DNA of 64,000 nucleotides. Source: Streptomyces sp. NBC_01306 (lineage in GTDB: Bacteria > Actinomycetota > Actinomycetes > Streptomycetales > Streptomycetaceae). The position numbers were made by a program, and so were the translations under genes. Location: positions 6,186,501 through 6,250,500 of the forward strand of contig NZ_JAPEPC010000001.1 in NCBI RefSeq assembly GCF_026340465.1. Reading direction: 5' to 3'. The notes below the pieces were generated by a model. That model worked only from the letters and a program-made list of their open reading frames with translations, had not been told where the DNA came from and did not search any database. This document shows, one piece after another, positions 16,785 to 24,414 of this stretch (its first letter is position 1; each line of letters starts with the position of its first letter).

Positions 16785-17324
16785 GTGAACCAGTTCACGC
16801 GACTGGCGCATACCCGTGGGGGATGGTGCGGCAGTCGCGGTACCCCCACCGTGAGGATTTCGGCTGTGGCTCCAGGCACCGCGCTCATCCCCCAGCTCAT
16901 CGATCAGTGTCCCGGCAGCAATGTCCGGCGGTACGCATTCGAATTACCGGCACGCACCGATTCCGTGGCCCGCGCCCGCCGCCTGACCCGGAACCGGCTC
17001 GCCTGCTGGGACTTCTCGGAGGACATCTGCGACACCGCCCTCCTGATCGTCTCGGAACTCTTCACCAACGCGGTCGTCCATACGGCAGGTGACCACATCG
17101 CCTGCGAACTGCGGGACGACCGGGGTCAGTTGCGCATTGCGATACAGGACCAGGGGCACGCGGCCGCGGGCCCGCAACTCTGCCGTTCCCCGCAGGGGGA
17201 GCACGGCCGCGGACTGCTGCTCGTCGACGCCGTCAGCAGTGCCTGGGGCGTCCGCGAAGCGACGCACGGGCCAGGGCGGCTGGTCTGGGCGGAGCTGGAG
17301 CGCGACGCGGGGCGGCCGTGCTGA
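16785..17324 (+). CDS. HATPase-domain protein (RsbW/anti-sigma-like) with a TTA codon
   Basis: A 179-residue GHKL ATPase-domain protein. The N-box is in LIVSELFTNAVVHTAG, and the ATP-lid glycines are in GEHGRGLLLVDAVSSAWG. Streptomyces has dozens of these, some of them anti-sigma kinases. GGAGGA lies 11 nt before GTG 16785; a second GTG at 16851 would give 157 residues starting just before the domain and is also possible. Leu in FELPA is encoded by TTA at 16944-16946, so translation should need the bldA tRNA. A 14-bp inverted repeat, GTGAACCAGTTCAC, covers the chosen start. It is divergent from the XRE gene. Confidence 0.75.
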   Translation: MNQFTRLAHTRGGWCGSRGTPTVRISAVAPGTALIPQLIDQCPGSNVRRYAFELPARTDSVARARRLTRNRLACWDFSEDICDTALLIVSELFTNAVVHTAGDHIACELRDDRGQLRIAIQDQGHAAAGPQLCRSPQGEHGRGLLLVDAVSSAWGVREATHGPGRLVWAELERDAGRPC

Positions 17325-17656
17325 GGAACGCGCTCGCGCGCGTCCCCGCTCTCTCGACACCGCTCGGCTGCGACGCGGTGGGTGTGCCCGAGCACCACGG
17401 CTTCCGGCTGCTGGCCAGACTGCCCAAGCCCGGCTGCGTCTTCGTGGACGACGACTGGTGGTGGTGGATCGTCCCCGCCGGATCGGACCACGAACTCGCC
17501 TGGCCGGACCGGGTGCGCTACGCCCCCGGCGCGTATGTGCCGACGGCCCGCCCCCGGCTGCTCCACTGGCCGCAGGACTCCCTGCCCTACACCCCGCCGA
17601 TTCCGCTCTACCTCATGGTGTGCCAGCTCATGGGCGAAGTACCGGAGTGGGCGTAG
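17318..17656 (+). CDS. Hypothetical protein, tryptophan-rich
   Basis: A 112-residue protein with no motif I recognise. It has an unusual DDDWWWWIVP cluster around residues 44-53 and a proline-rich C-terminal half. The GTG start overlaps the HATPase stop by 7 bp (GTGCTGA), so it is co-translated and probably works with that protein. Similar small Trp-rich proteins follow HATPase genes in other Streptomyces. No signal peptide. Function unknown. Confidence 0.7.
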   Translation: MLRNALARVPALSTPLGCDAVGVPEHHGFRLLARLPKPGCVFVDDDWWWWIVPAGSDHELAWPDRVRYAPGAYVPTARPRLLHWPQDSLPYTPPIPLYLMVCQLMGEVPEWA

Positions 17657-17730
17657 CGCCTTCCGTTCGGATCGGTCAGGGAGGGCGCCGCGGACACCCG
17701 CACCGCTCTCCCCGACCCGCACGAAAGACC

Positions 17731-20136
17731 CTACGGCCGGAGCGTGACCGCCCGGCCCGGCCTCAGCCGTACCGTCCGGTGCCAGTCCCCGGCCCGTACC
17801 TCGGTCGTCGTACTCACCGTGGAGCGCAGCACCGCACCGGTGACCTTCCCGGCGCGCCACTCCAGATCGACGGTGATACCGCCGCGCGCGCCGACACCCG
17901 TGATCCGGCCCGCGGCCGCCCAGGCGCCGGGCAGCGCCGGAAGCAGCTCGATCACGCCCGGTCTTGAGTAGACCAGCATCTCGATCATCGCGGTCGGGGC
18001 ACCGAAGTTGGCGTCGATCTGCAGGGTGGCGCGTGACCCCAGGTCGTACATGTCGAAGAGGTTCTGCGAGGTGCCGTTACTGGTGCCGGTGGACGGAGCC
18101 ATGACCGTACGGACCAACTGGTAGGCCTTCTCGGCGTCCTTGAGCCGTGCCCAGCTCGCCGCGCGCCACGCGCAGCCCCAGCCGAAGCTCGACATACCGC
18201 GCGCCGTGAGCAGATTGCGCGCGCCGGTGACCAGCGCCGCCGGGCTGTCCTCGGGGGTGATCCGGTCGCCGGGGAAGAGGCCGATCAGCGGTGACAGATG
18301 CCGGTGGGTGGTCTCGCCCAGGTTCTCCGGGGTCATCCACTCCTCCAGCCAGCCGGTCTCCGGGCTGACCTGAGGGAGGTAGAGGCGGGCCTGGAGCCCG
18401 GCGACAGTCTTCGCGTATCCGGCGTCCCTGGCGAGCAGGGCGGCCGCCGTGCGGTACGAGGCGAAGAGGTCCCGTACGAGTTCCTGCGCATAGGTGATGC
18501 CCTTGGCGTCGGTCGGCCCCTGCTCCGGCGACCAGTCGCTGTCGTCGATCAGGACCTGCCGGGACGCGCCCGTGGCCGGGTCGGTGACGGTCGTGGTGAT
18601 CAGCCGCGCCTCCCAGAACTCGCAGGCGCCCTTGAGGAGCGGGTAGATCTTCTTCAGCTCGGTGCGGTCCTGGGTGTACTCGTAGTGCTGCCAGAGCGAG
18701 TTGCAGAGCCAGGCGTTCCCGGCCGGGTGCCACCACCAGCCCATCCCGCCATGGACGTTGGTGGAGATAGCGGTCGTCCAGCCGGCTACCTTCCCGCTGG
18801 AGTTGCGGAATCCGTTGCGCGGGTCGTTGAAGCGCTTGGCGGTGGTACGGGTCCAGGACGGCACCTGGGCGAGGCAGTAGTCCAGGAAGGCGCCGAAACA
18901 GTCGGAGAGTCCGGCCCGGTCGGCCAGCCAGTAGTTCATCTGGACGTTGATGTCCGTGTGGTAGTCGCCCATCCAGTCCGGGTCCGTACGGTCGATCCAC
19001 AGGCCCTGGAGGTTGAGCGGCACACTGTCGCGCGAACCGCTGATCATCAGATAGCGGCCGAACTGGAGGTAGGCGGCCTCCAGTTCGGGGTCCGGCGGCG
19101 CGCCGGCCGCGCCCAGCGCGGTGAGCCGGGACCAGGTGTCCATGGACCGCTGCGCGTCGGTCGACGTCCCGAGCTCGACCGTCATCCGCTCGTACAGCGG
19201 CCGGTAGTCGGCGAGATGGGTGCTGAGCAGCGCGGGGCCGCCCGCTTCCGCCGCGGCGCGCAGCCGGCCGGCCGCGATGGCGTGCGGGTCCGCGCCGGGG
19301 TTCCGGTAGCCGGTCGAGGGGTCCGGCGCGTAGTTCGTACCGCCGGCTATGACCACCAGGACTTCGGAGCACCCGGCGAAGGTGACGTCGGCGCCCTTGA
19401 CGGCCACGGTGCCGGTGCGGCCGGTGACACCGGCCGCCGCCGCGTACGTCAGTCCGTTGGGGAACGCGCCCGTGAACGAGGCGGTACGGGTGGCGCCGTC
19501 CGCCGCGGCCGTCTCACCGTGCCATCCGGCGAGGGAGAGCGAGCCGGTGTAGGTGCCGCCGCCGCTCTGGGTGAGGCGGACGACGACGACCTCGTCGGGG
19601 TGGCTGGCGTACACCTCACGGCGGTAGGTCACCCCGCCCAGCCGGTAGGTGACCGTGCTGAGCCCGTTGCTGAGGTCGAGGGTCCGGCGGTAGCCGGTCA
19701 CGGCGGACAGTTCATGGCCCGGGAGGTCGACCGAGGCCTTCGCGAGCAGCGTGAAGCTGCCGAAGTCGTCGGCTCCGTAAGGGAACTGGCCGTCGCTCTG
19801 GAGGGTGTCGTTGAGTCCGCCGGTCCACAGGGTGGCATCGGTGAGATAGAGCACGTCGTGCGCGGGGTCGCCGGTCAGCAGGGCTCCCATGCGGCCGTTC
19901 CCGACCGGCAGCCCCTGCTGGATGATCAGGCTCTCGCTCGCGGGCGCCGGGTAACGCAGCTCGGTGGCGGCCGATTCGGGTACGCGTCGGGCTCCCTGGC
20001 CTCCCCGGCGCGGCACGTCGGCGGCAGCGGTGAAGGGCCGGAGCCCACCGAGCGCGAGGCTCGCGGCGAGGGTCCCGCCGGCTGCCCCCAGAACGCTTCG
20101 ACGCGACGGTGCGGGTTGTTCCGGGGCTTGGGGCAT
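17731..20136 (-). CDS. GH95 alpha-L-fucosidase, Tat-exported
   Basis: An 801-residue secreted glycosidase. Residues 1-37 form a twin-arginine signal (SRRSVLGAAGGTLAASLALG). The GH65-like N-terminal beta domain begins with ESLIIQQGLPVGNGRMGALL and LTDATLWTGG. The catalytic (alpha/alpha) domain has DINVQMNYWLADRAGL, where GH95 enzymes place their catalytic Asn residues, and DDSDWSPEQGPTDAKG near the expected catalytic Glu. The C-terminus is a beta domain. GH95 enzymes remove terminal alpha-1,2-fucose, some galactose. Its promoter region carries the same 14-bp palindrome as the L-fuconate operon at 36 kb, which supports fucose as the product. Confidence 0.9.
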   Translation of the reverse strand: MPQAPEQPAPSRRSVLGAAGGTLAASLALGGLRPFTAAADVPRRGGQGARRVPESAATELRYPAPASESLIIQQGLPVGNGRMGALLTGDPAHDVLYLTDATLWTGGLNDTLQSDGQFPYGADDFGSFTLLAKASVDLPGHELSAVTGYRRTLDLSNGLSTVTYRLGGVTYRREVYASHPDEVVVVRLTQSGGGTYTGSLSLAGWHGETAAADGATRTASFTGAFPNGLTYAAAAGVTGRTGTVAVKGADVTFAGCSEVLVVIAGGTNYAPDPSTGYRNPGADPHAIAAGRLRAAAEAGGPALLSTHLADYRPLYERMTVELGTSTDAQRSMDTWSRLTALGAAGAPPDPELEAAYLQFGRYLMISGSRDSVPLNLQGLWIDRTDPDWMGDYHTDINVQMNYWLADRAGLSDCFGAFLDYCLAQVPSWTRTTAKRFNDPRNGFRNSSGKVAGWTTAISTNVHGGMGWWWHPAGNAWLCNSLWQHYEYTQDRTELKKIYPLLKGACEFWEARLITTTVTDPATGASRQVLIDDSDWSPEQGPTDAKGITYAQELVRDLFASYRTAAALLARDAGYAKTVAGLQARLYLPQVSPETGWLEEWMTPENLGETTHRHLSPLIGLFPGDRITPEDSPAALVTGARNLLTARGMSSFGWGCAWRAASWARLKDAEKAYQLVRTVMAPSTGTSNGTSQNLFDMYDLGSRATLQIDANFGAPTAMIEMLVYSRPGVIELLPALPGAWAAAGRITGVGARGGITVDLEWRAGKVTGAVLRSTVSTTTEVRAGDWHRTVRLRPGRAVTLRP

Positions 20137-20189
20137 CTACCGGTCCCTTCGACGTGGTGTGCCATGACGGCACCTCAGGAAGCGACGGA

Positions 20190-20218
20190 AACGTACGATG
20201 TCTACGGGGGTGTGTCAA
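20190..20218 (-). promoter_or_regulatory. Vegetative-type promoter of the GH95 gene
   Basis: Read on the minus strand, TTGACA (20218-20213) and TACGTT (20195-20190) are separated by exactly 17 bp, a strong HrdB-type match 54 bp before the start codon. The spacer contains GACATCGTAC, which shares its first six bases with the palindromic operator upstream. Confidence 0.65.
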
Positions 20219-20263
20219 TGTTCTGGGCGGTTTTCGCGCTCGGGGGAGGTTCGGTGGTGCTGT

Positions 20264-20277
20264 GACATCCGATGTAT
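20264..20277. promoter_or_regulatory. Fucose-regulon operator, GH95 copy
   Basis: GACATCCGATGTAT, with palindromic core ACATCCGATGT, is identical over 14 bp to the site before the FadR-type gene at 42787-42800. It lies 45 bp upstream of the -35 box of the fucosidase promoter. Confidence 0.7.
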
Positions 20278-20344
20278 TGCCTGCGAGGCGTGGCGGCCGG
20301 CAGGTATGGCCCGCACGCACGGCCGGCGGCGGTCCCGTAAACGC

Positions 20345-20376
20345 AGAAGAACCCCAGCAGCAGCTGGGGTTCTTCT
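20345..20376 (-). terminator. Terminator of tRNA-Leu
   Basis: AGAAGAACCCCAGC and GCTGGGGTTCTTCT form a perfect 14-bp stem with the loop AGCA, starting 9 bp beyond the 3' end of the tRNA gene. This is the strongest hairpin of this stretch and also insulates the fucosidase promoter region. Confidence 0.85.
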
Positions 20377-20385
20377 GATCCGATC

Positions 20386-20473
20386 TGGTGTCCGAGGGGG
20401 GACTTGAACCCCCACGCCCGATAAAGGGCACTAGCACCTCAAGCTAGCGCGTCTGCCATTCCGCCACCCGGAC
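20386..20473 (-). tRNA. tRNA-Leu (anticodon GAG)
   Basis: On the minus strand the gene starts GTCCGGGTGGCGGAATGG and ends with an encoded CCA (20386-20388). The acceptor arm pairs GTCCGGG with CTCGGAC (one G-U pair). The anticodon loop CTTGAGG contains GAG at 20440-20438, reading CUC/CUU leucine codons. A long variable arm (GTGCCCTTTATCGGGCGT) marks a class II tRNA, and the T arm reads GGGGGTTCAAGTCCCCC. Discriminator base A73 is as required for leucine. Confidence 0.97.
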
Positions 20474-20661
20474 AAGGTGTCTGTCTCGCGGCCCCGGGCC
20501 GTTCCGACGTGGAAAACCATAGCAAACATTGGGAGGTGCTCGATCACGCGCCGGAGTCTGTGAACCGTGTATGACGACCGGTCCCGGCGCTTGGGTCCGG
20601 GGGGTGGCGCGGGCGAGGATGGGGCAGGGGACCACCAGCAGCGACAGCGGGAGGAAACAGC

Positions 20662-21996
20662 GTGAGCGAGCCCAACAGGACAGACGCCGGACGGGCCGTC
20701 TCCGGTGAGGACGAGGTCGTGGACCTCTGTCGTGACCTGATCCGGATCGACACCAGCAACTACGGCGACCACTCGGGGCCGGGTGAGCGGGCCGCCGCCG
20801 AGTACGTGGCGGAGAAGCTCGCCGAGGTCGGTCTCGAACCGCAGATCTTCGAGTCCCACCCGGGACGCGCGTCCACGGTGGCCCGGATCGAGGGCGAGGA
20901 CCGGTCCAGGCCCGCGCTCCTCATCCACGGCCACACCGACGTCGTCCCGGCCAACGCCGACGACTGGACGCACCACCCCTTCGCCGGGGAGGTCGTGGAC
21001 GACTGTGTCTGGGGCCGCGGCGCGGTCGACATGAAGGACATGGATGCGATGACCCTCGCGGTCGTACGGGACAGGCTGCGCAGCGGCCGAAAGCCCCCGC
21101 GCGACATCGTCCTGGCCTTCCTCGCCGACGAGGAGGCGGGCGGCACCTACGGCGCGCGCCACCTCGTCGACAACCACCCGGATCTCTTCGAGGGCGTCAC
21201 GGAGGCGATCGGTGAGGTCGGCGGCTTCTCGTTCACCGTCAACGAGAATCTGCGGCTGTATCTCGTGGAGACGGCGCAGAAGGGCATGCACTGGATGCGC
21301 CTCACCGTGGACGGCACCGCCGGCCACGGCTCCATGACCAACACCGACAACGCCATCACCGAGCTCTGCGAGGCGGTGGGACGACTCGGGCGCCACCAGT
21401 GGCCGGTGCGGGTCACCAAGACCGTGCGGTCCTTCCTCGACGAGCTGTCCGACGCGCTCGGCACCCCGCTGGACCCCGAGGACATGGAGGCGACCCTCGC
21501 CAAGCTGGGCGGCATCGCGAAGATGGTCGGCGCGACCCTGCGCAACTCGGCCGCGCCCACCATGCTCGGCGCCGGCTACAAGGTGAACGTCATCCCCGGA
21601 CAGGCGACGGCCCATGTCGACGGCCGCTTCCTGCCCGGCTACGAGGAGGAGTTCCTGACCGACCTCGACAAGCTCCTCGGCCCCCGGGTCAGGCGCGAGG
21701 ACGTGCACGGCGACAAGGCGCTGGAGACGGGCTTCGACGGGGACCTGGTCGACGCCATGCAGGTGGCGCTGAAGGCCGAGGACCCGATCGCGCGGGCGGT
21801 GCCGTACATGCTGTCGGGCGGTACGGACGCCAAGTCCTTCGACGACCTGGGCATCCGCTGCTTCGGCTTCGCGCCGCTGAAGCTGCCGCCCGAGCTGGAC
21901 TTCGCCGGAATGTTCCACGGGGTCGACGAGCGGGTGCCGGTCGACGGTCTGAAGTTCGGTGTACGGGTACTCGACCGCTTCCTGGACAAGTGCTGA
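20662..21996 (+). CDS. M20 family metallopeptidase (dipeptidase/ArgE-DapE type)
   Basis: A 444-residue cytoplasmic zinc peptidase or deacylase. Metal motif one is LIHGHTDVVPA, followed by the bridging Asp in WGRGAVDMKDMDA, the catalytic Glu pair in FLADEEAGGTYGARHLV, and the late metal region GGTDAKSFDDLGI. The dimerisation domain lies between (WMRLTVDGTAGHGSM). The start is GTG 20662 with GGGAGGAAA upstream. The family cleaves dipeptides or N-acyl amino acids; exact substrate not determined. It stands alone between the tRNA and the chaplin genes. Confidence 0.88.
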   Translation: MSEPNRTDAGRAVSGEDEVVDLCRDLIRIDTSNYGDHSGPGERAAAEYVAEKLAEVGLEPQIFESHPGRASTVARIEGEDRSRPALLIHGHTDVVPANADDWTHHPFAGEVVDDCVWGRGAVDMKDMDAMTLAVVRDRLRSGRKPPRDIVLAFLADEEAGGTYGARHLVDNHPDLFEGVTEAIGEVGGFSFTVNENLRLYLVETAQKGMHWMRLTVDGTAGHGSMTNTDNAITELCEAVGRLGRHQWPVRVTKTVRSFLDELSDALGTPLDPEDMEATLAKLGGIAKMVGATLRNSAAPTMLGAGYKVNVIPGQATAHVDGRFLPGYEEEFLTDLDKLLGPRVRREDVHGDKALETGFDGDLVDAMQVALKAEDPIARAVPYMLSGGTDAKSFDDLGIRCFGFAPLKLPPELDFAGMFHGVDERVPVDGLKFGVRVLDRFLDKC

Positions 21997-22141
21997 ACCG
22001 ACTTTCCAACTAATCGGCTGTACGTGCGTATGCGACCGGAAAGAGTGAATGGGGCGATTGGTTCGTAGCCCCGCAGGGTTCTCCTCGTTACAGGTGGTGC
22101 GGTCCGCAGTCTGGACCGTATTTGCCGACTAGGAGGAACTA

Positions 22142-22375
22142 ATGATCAAGAAGGTCGTCGCCGCTGCGGCAGTCACCGGTGGTCTCGTGCTCGCGGGTGC
22201 GGGCATGGCCGTCGCCGACTCGGGCGCTCAGGGTGCCGCTGTGCACTCTCCCGGCGTGATCTCGGGCAACGTTGTTCAGGTGCCCGTTCACATCCCGGTG
22301 AACGTGTGCGGCAACACGGTCTCTGTGATCGGGCTGCTCAACCCCGCCTTCGGCAACACCTGCGCCAACGTCTGA
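22142..22375 (+). CDS. chpH: Short chaplin ChpH
   Basis: A 77-residue secreted amyloid-forming surface protein that coats aerial hyphae and spores. The Sec signal covers about residues 1-26 (VVAAAAVTGGLVLAGAGMAVA), leaving a 51-residue mature chaplin domain with the two disulfide cysteines Cys56 and Cys74 (NVCGNTVSVIGLLNPAFGNT). AGGAGG at 22131-22136 sets the start. It is followed by chpC, the same gene pair as SCO1675-SCO1674 of S. coelicolor, and shows closest resemblance to ChpH. Chaplins assemble at the air interface and lower surface tension. Confidence 0.93.
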   Translation: MIKKVVAAAAVTGGLVLAGAGMAVADSGAQGAAVHSPGVISGNVVQVPVHIPVNVCGNTVSVIGLLNPAFGNTCANV

Positions 22376-22410
22376 CGTTGTGCCCCCGACCCGCGAGGGT
22401 CGGAGCCCCG

Positions 22411-22447
22411 CCGGCCCCGGAGCGCGCGCCATGCGCTCCGGGGCCGG
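22411..22447 (+). terminator. Hairpin between chpH and chpC
   Basis: CCGGCCCCGGAGCGC (22411-22425) pairs perfectly with GCGCTCCGGGGCCGG (22433-22447). It lies 35 bp after chpH, suggesting that chpH and chpC are largely separate transcripts. Confidence 0.75.
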
Positions 22448-22517
22448 AGGGGCATTCGGCCCAAGGGCGACGATGTCCGCGGGCATTTCCGGAAGGTAGA
22501 AGGCAGGAAACGAACCT

Positions 22518-23312
22518 ATGCGCCAGGTCACGAAGAAAGGCCTGATCACCGTTGCGGCCGCGGGTGGAGTGCTCGCCCTGAGCGGTGGCTACGCGTACGC
22601 GGACTCGTCGGCTGACGGAACCGCAGCGAATTCGCCCGGAGTGCTCTCCGGCAATTCGATCCAGGCGCCGGTGCACGTGCCGGTGAACGTCTGCGGCAAC
22701 ACCGTCGACGTGGTCGGACTGCTCAACCCCGCATTCGGCAACAGGTGCAGCAACGGGCCGTCCGGCTCCGGAACGTCCCACACCGGGGGCGGGCACCAGG
22801 GGCAGGGCAGCGGCCACCACCGCGCCCCCGGCAACAACGGCAGCCACAACAACGGCACCGGCAGCCACAGCGGTGGCGGAGCGACGGCACAGGGCGACAC
22901 GAGTGGTTCGCCCGGCGTTCTCTCCGGCAACAACGTCAAGCTTCCGCTCGACGTGCCCGTGAACGCCTGCGGCAACAGCGTCGATGTCGTCGGCCTGCTC
23001 AACCCGGTCTTCGGCAACAACTGCGCCAACGACGAGAGCGTCCCGCCGCCGGTCCACGTCCCGCACCACCCGGTCCACCCCGGTCAGCCGGGTCATCCGG
23101 AGCACCCGGGAACGCCGCGCGGTCACACGCCGAGCACCCCGCCGAAGCCCGCGGCGCCGCACGCCCCGGTCGCGCAGACCGTTTCGGTGCCCTCGGGCAC
23201 CGAGCAGCTCGCGCACACCGGTACTGCCCCGCTCGGGCTGATCATTCCGGCGAGTGCCGGGATGGTGCTCGGGGGGATCATCCTGTACAGGCGGTCCCGG
23301 GCAGCCGCGTGA
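22518..23312 (+). CDS. chpC: Long chaplin ChpC, sortase-anchored
   Basis: A 264-residue cell-wall-anchored chaplin. It has a Sec signal (about residues 1-28), a first chaplin domain with Cys59 and Cys77, a Gly/His/Asn-rich linker, and a second chaplin domain (GDTSGSPGVLSGNNVKLPLD onward). A Pro/His-rich wall-spanning segment follows, then the sortase motif LAHTG at 231-235, a membrane helix and an RRSRAA tail. The class E sortase would join the Thr to peptidoglycan. Long chaplins anchor the short ones on the hypha. This gene follows chpH after 142 bp. Two chaplin domains plus LAXTG is the standard long-chaplin plan. Confidence 0.93.
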   Translation: MRQVTKKGLITVAAAGGVLALSGGYAYADSSADGTAANSPGVLSGNSIQAPVHVPVNVCGNTVDVVGLLNPAFGNRCSNGPSGSGTSHTGGGHQGQGSGHHRAPGNNGSHNNGTGSHSGGGATAQGDTSGSPGVLSGNNVKLPLDVPVNACGNSVDVVGLLNPVFGNNCANDESVPPPVHVPHHPVHPGQPGHPEHPGTPRGHTPSTPPKPAAPHAPVAQTVSVPSGTEQLAHTGTAPLGLIIPASAGMVLGGIILYRRSRAAA

Positions 23313-23344
23313 CGGGCTGCTGAGCCCCACGCATACGCATGGAA

Positions 23345-23378
23345 GGGAGCGGGTTCCGCAGTCGCGGGACCCGCTCCC
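23345..23378. terminator. Terminator between chpC and a convergent gene
   Basis: GGGAGCGGGT-CCGC pairs with GCGG-ACCCGCTCCC around the loop AGTC with one internal mismatch; CTCTTC follows. Position between convergent stop codons suits a bidirectional terminator. Confidence 0.75.
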
Positions 23379-23381
23379 TCT

Positions 23382-23570
23382 TCACCATGTGGCGCGCACT
23401 TGGCGAATGATGCGCCGGCGCAGCCGCACTCTGCGGCTGCCGTCCCGGTGCAGACTCAGTCGGTCCAACTCCCAGTGTCCGTACTCGGCATGGTCGGTGA
23501 GCAGGCGTGTCGCATCCTTGCGGGAGACCCCGCGAGGTACGTACACGTCGACAAATTCGTATTCCGGCAT
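23382..23570 (-). CDS. DUF5703 family protein
   Basis: A 62-residue basic protein (MPEYEFVDVYVPRGVSRKDA start, RVRLRRRIIRQVR end) of the small actinobacterial family DUF5703. Its N-terminal half, with a beta strand and a helix containing DATRLLTDHAEYGHWELDR, is typical. It lies directly behind the chpC terminator and is convergent with chpC. No function is known for the family. Confidence 0.8.
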   Translation of the reverse strand: MPEYEFVDVYVPRGVSRKDATRLLTDHAEYGHWELDRLSLHRDGSRRVRLRRRIIRQVRATW

Positions 23571-23617
23571 CGCATCTATTGTGCGGGCAGAGGCCCGGTA
23601 CGGATAGCGTCTGCCCT

Positions 23618-24340
23618 ATGTCTGATGCTGCGCAGCCCACGGCTGCCGAGGTACGCGCCGCCGCCGAGGCGGTCAAAGCCGCGCTGGACCGTCACCTCGA
23701 CGCGGTCGAAGCCCGTACGGGAGAGGACGACCCGGCCGTTTACGACGCGTTCAACGCGCTCGCCGCGGCCGCCGAGGCGTACGACGAGAGGCTCTACGAC
23801 CGGTACGACGAGGTCACCCCCTTCGAGATTCCCGCTGCGGACGACGCACTGCCTCCGTATGCGGGCCCCGACGATCCGCACGCGCTCACGGTGCTGATCC
23901 GCCGCGACTACGCGGTGGCCCAGCCGCAGCGGCTGCTCGGGCAGGCACAGCGCATCGTGGACCTCGACCCGGAGGCGGACGGCGGACCGGGCGCGGGGGC
24001 TGTCGTCGGCAACAGCGTGCACGCCGCTCTGGGGGTGCTGTTCGGTGAGTACGAACCGGACGAGATCGCCTCGCGGCACAAGGAGTTCGGCCTTGAGGAG
24101 GGCGACTCCACGCTCTGGGTCTCGGCGTCGGACGACCTGCCCGAGCCGGGGGAGTGGCTGAGCACTCCGTTCGACCAGGCGGACCCGCAGCAGATCGTGT
24201 GCCGGTTCGACGTCAGTTCCGTCTTCGACGACGAGGAACTGCTCGATGGCGATGACGACGACGATGAGGATGATGACGGCGCCGACGACGACGCCGATGC
24301 GTCCTCCGCGCAAGGGGACCCGGAGGGCGAGAGGGTCTGA
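23618..24340 (+). CDS. Conserved hypothetical protein with acidic tail
   Basis: A 240-residue soluble protein that I recognise only as conserved in Streptomyces. Residues 1-60 form an Ala-rich helical region (AAEVRAAAEAVKAALDRHLD), followed by a compact middle and an extreme acidic tail with DDDDDEDDDGADDDADA near residues 210-226. The true start is probably ATG 23618; the frame is open further upstream but overlaps the divergent small gene. No catalytic motif, signal or membrane segment is seen. It is convergent with the RecD2-like gene. Confidence 0.75.
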   Translation: MSDAAQPTAAEVRAAAEAVKAALDRHLDAVEARTGEDDPAVYDAFNALAAAAEAYDERLYDRYDEVTPFEIPAADDALPPYAGPDDPHALTVLIRRDYAVAQPQRLLGQAQRIVDLDPEADGGPGAGAVVGNSVHAALGVLFGEYEPDEIASRHKEFGLEEGDSTLWVSASDDLPEPGEWLSTPFDQADPQQIVCRFDVSSVFDDEELLDGDDDDDEDDDGADDDADASSAQGDPEGERV

Positions 24341-24370
24341 TCCGGGCGTAGGACGTCCGGTATCCGGCAT

Positions 24371-24404
24371 GGCGGCGGCCGGGGCAACTGCCCCGGCCGC
24401 CGCC
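24371..24404. terminator. Perfect 15-bp stem between convergent genes
   Basis: GGCGGCGGCCGGGGC and GCCCCGGCCGCCGCC form a perfect 15-bp stem closed by AACT. It separates two convergent genes. Confidence 0.8.
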
Positions 24405-24414
24405 GTGCCGGCGT

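Noticed and set aside
18298..20265. A 655-codon plus-strand frame over the fucosidase gene
   Set aside because: Val/Gly/Arg-rich antisense shadow; it also runs through the GH95 promoter and operator.
20386..20473. tRNA gene as an integration site for an element
   Set aside because: No integrase and no second copy of the tRNA 3' end was seen nearby; core genes continue on both sides.
22019..22141. A BldN-type promoter before chpH
   Set aside because: Chaplin genes are known BldN targets, but I could not find a convincing -35/-10 pair in these 123 bases.
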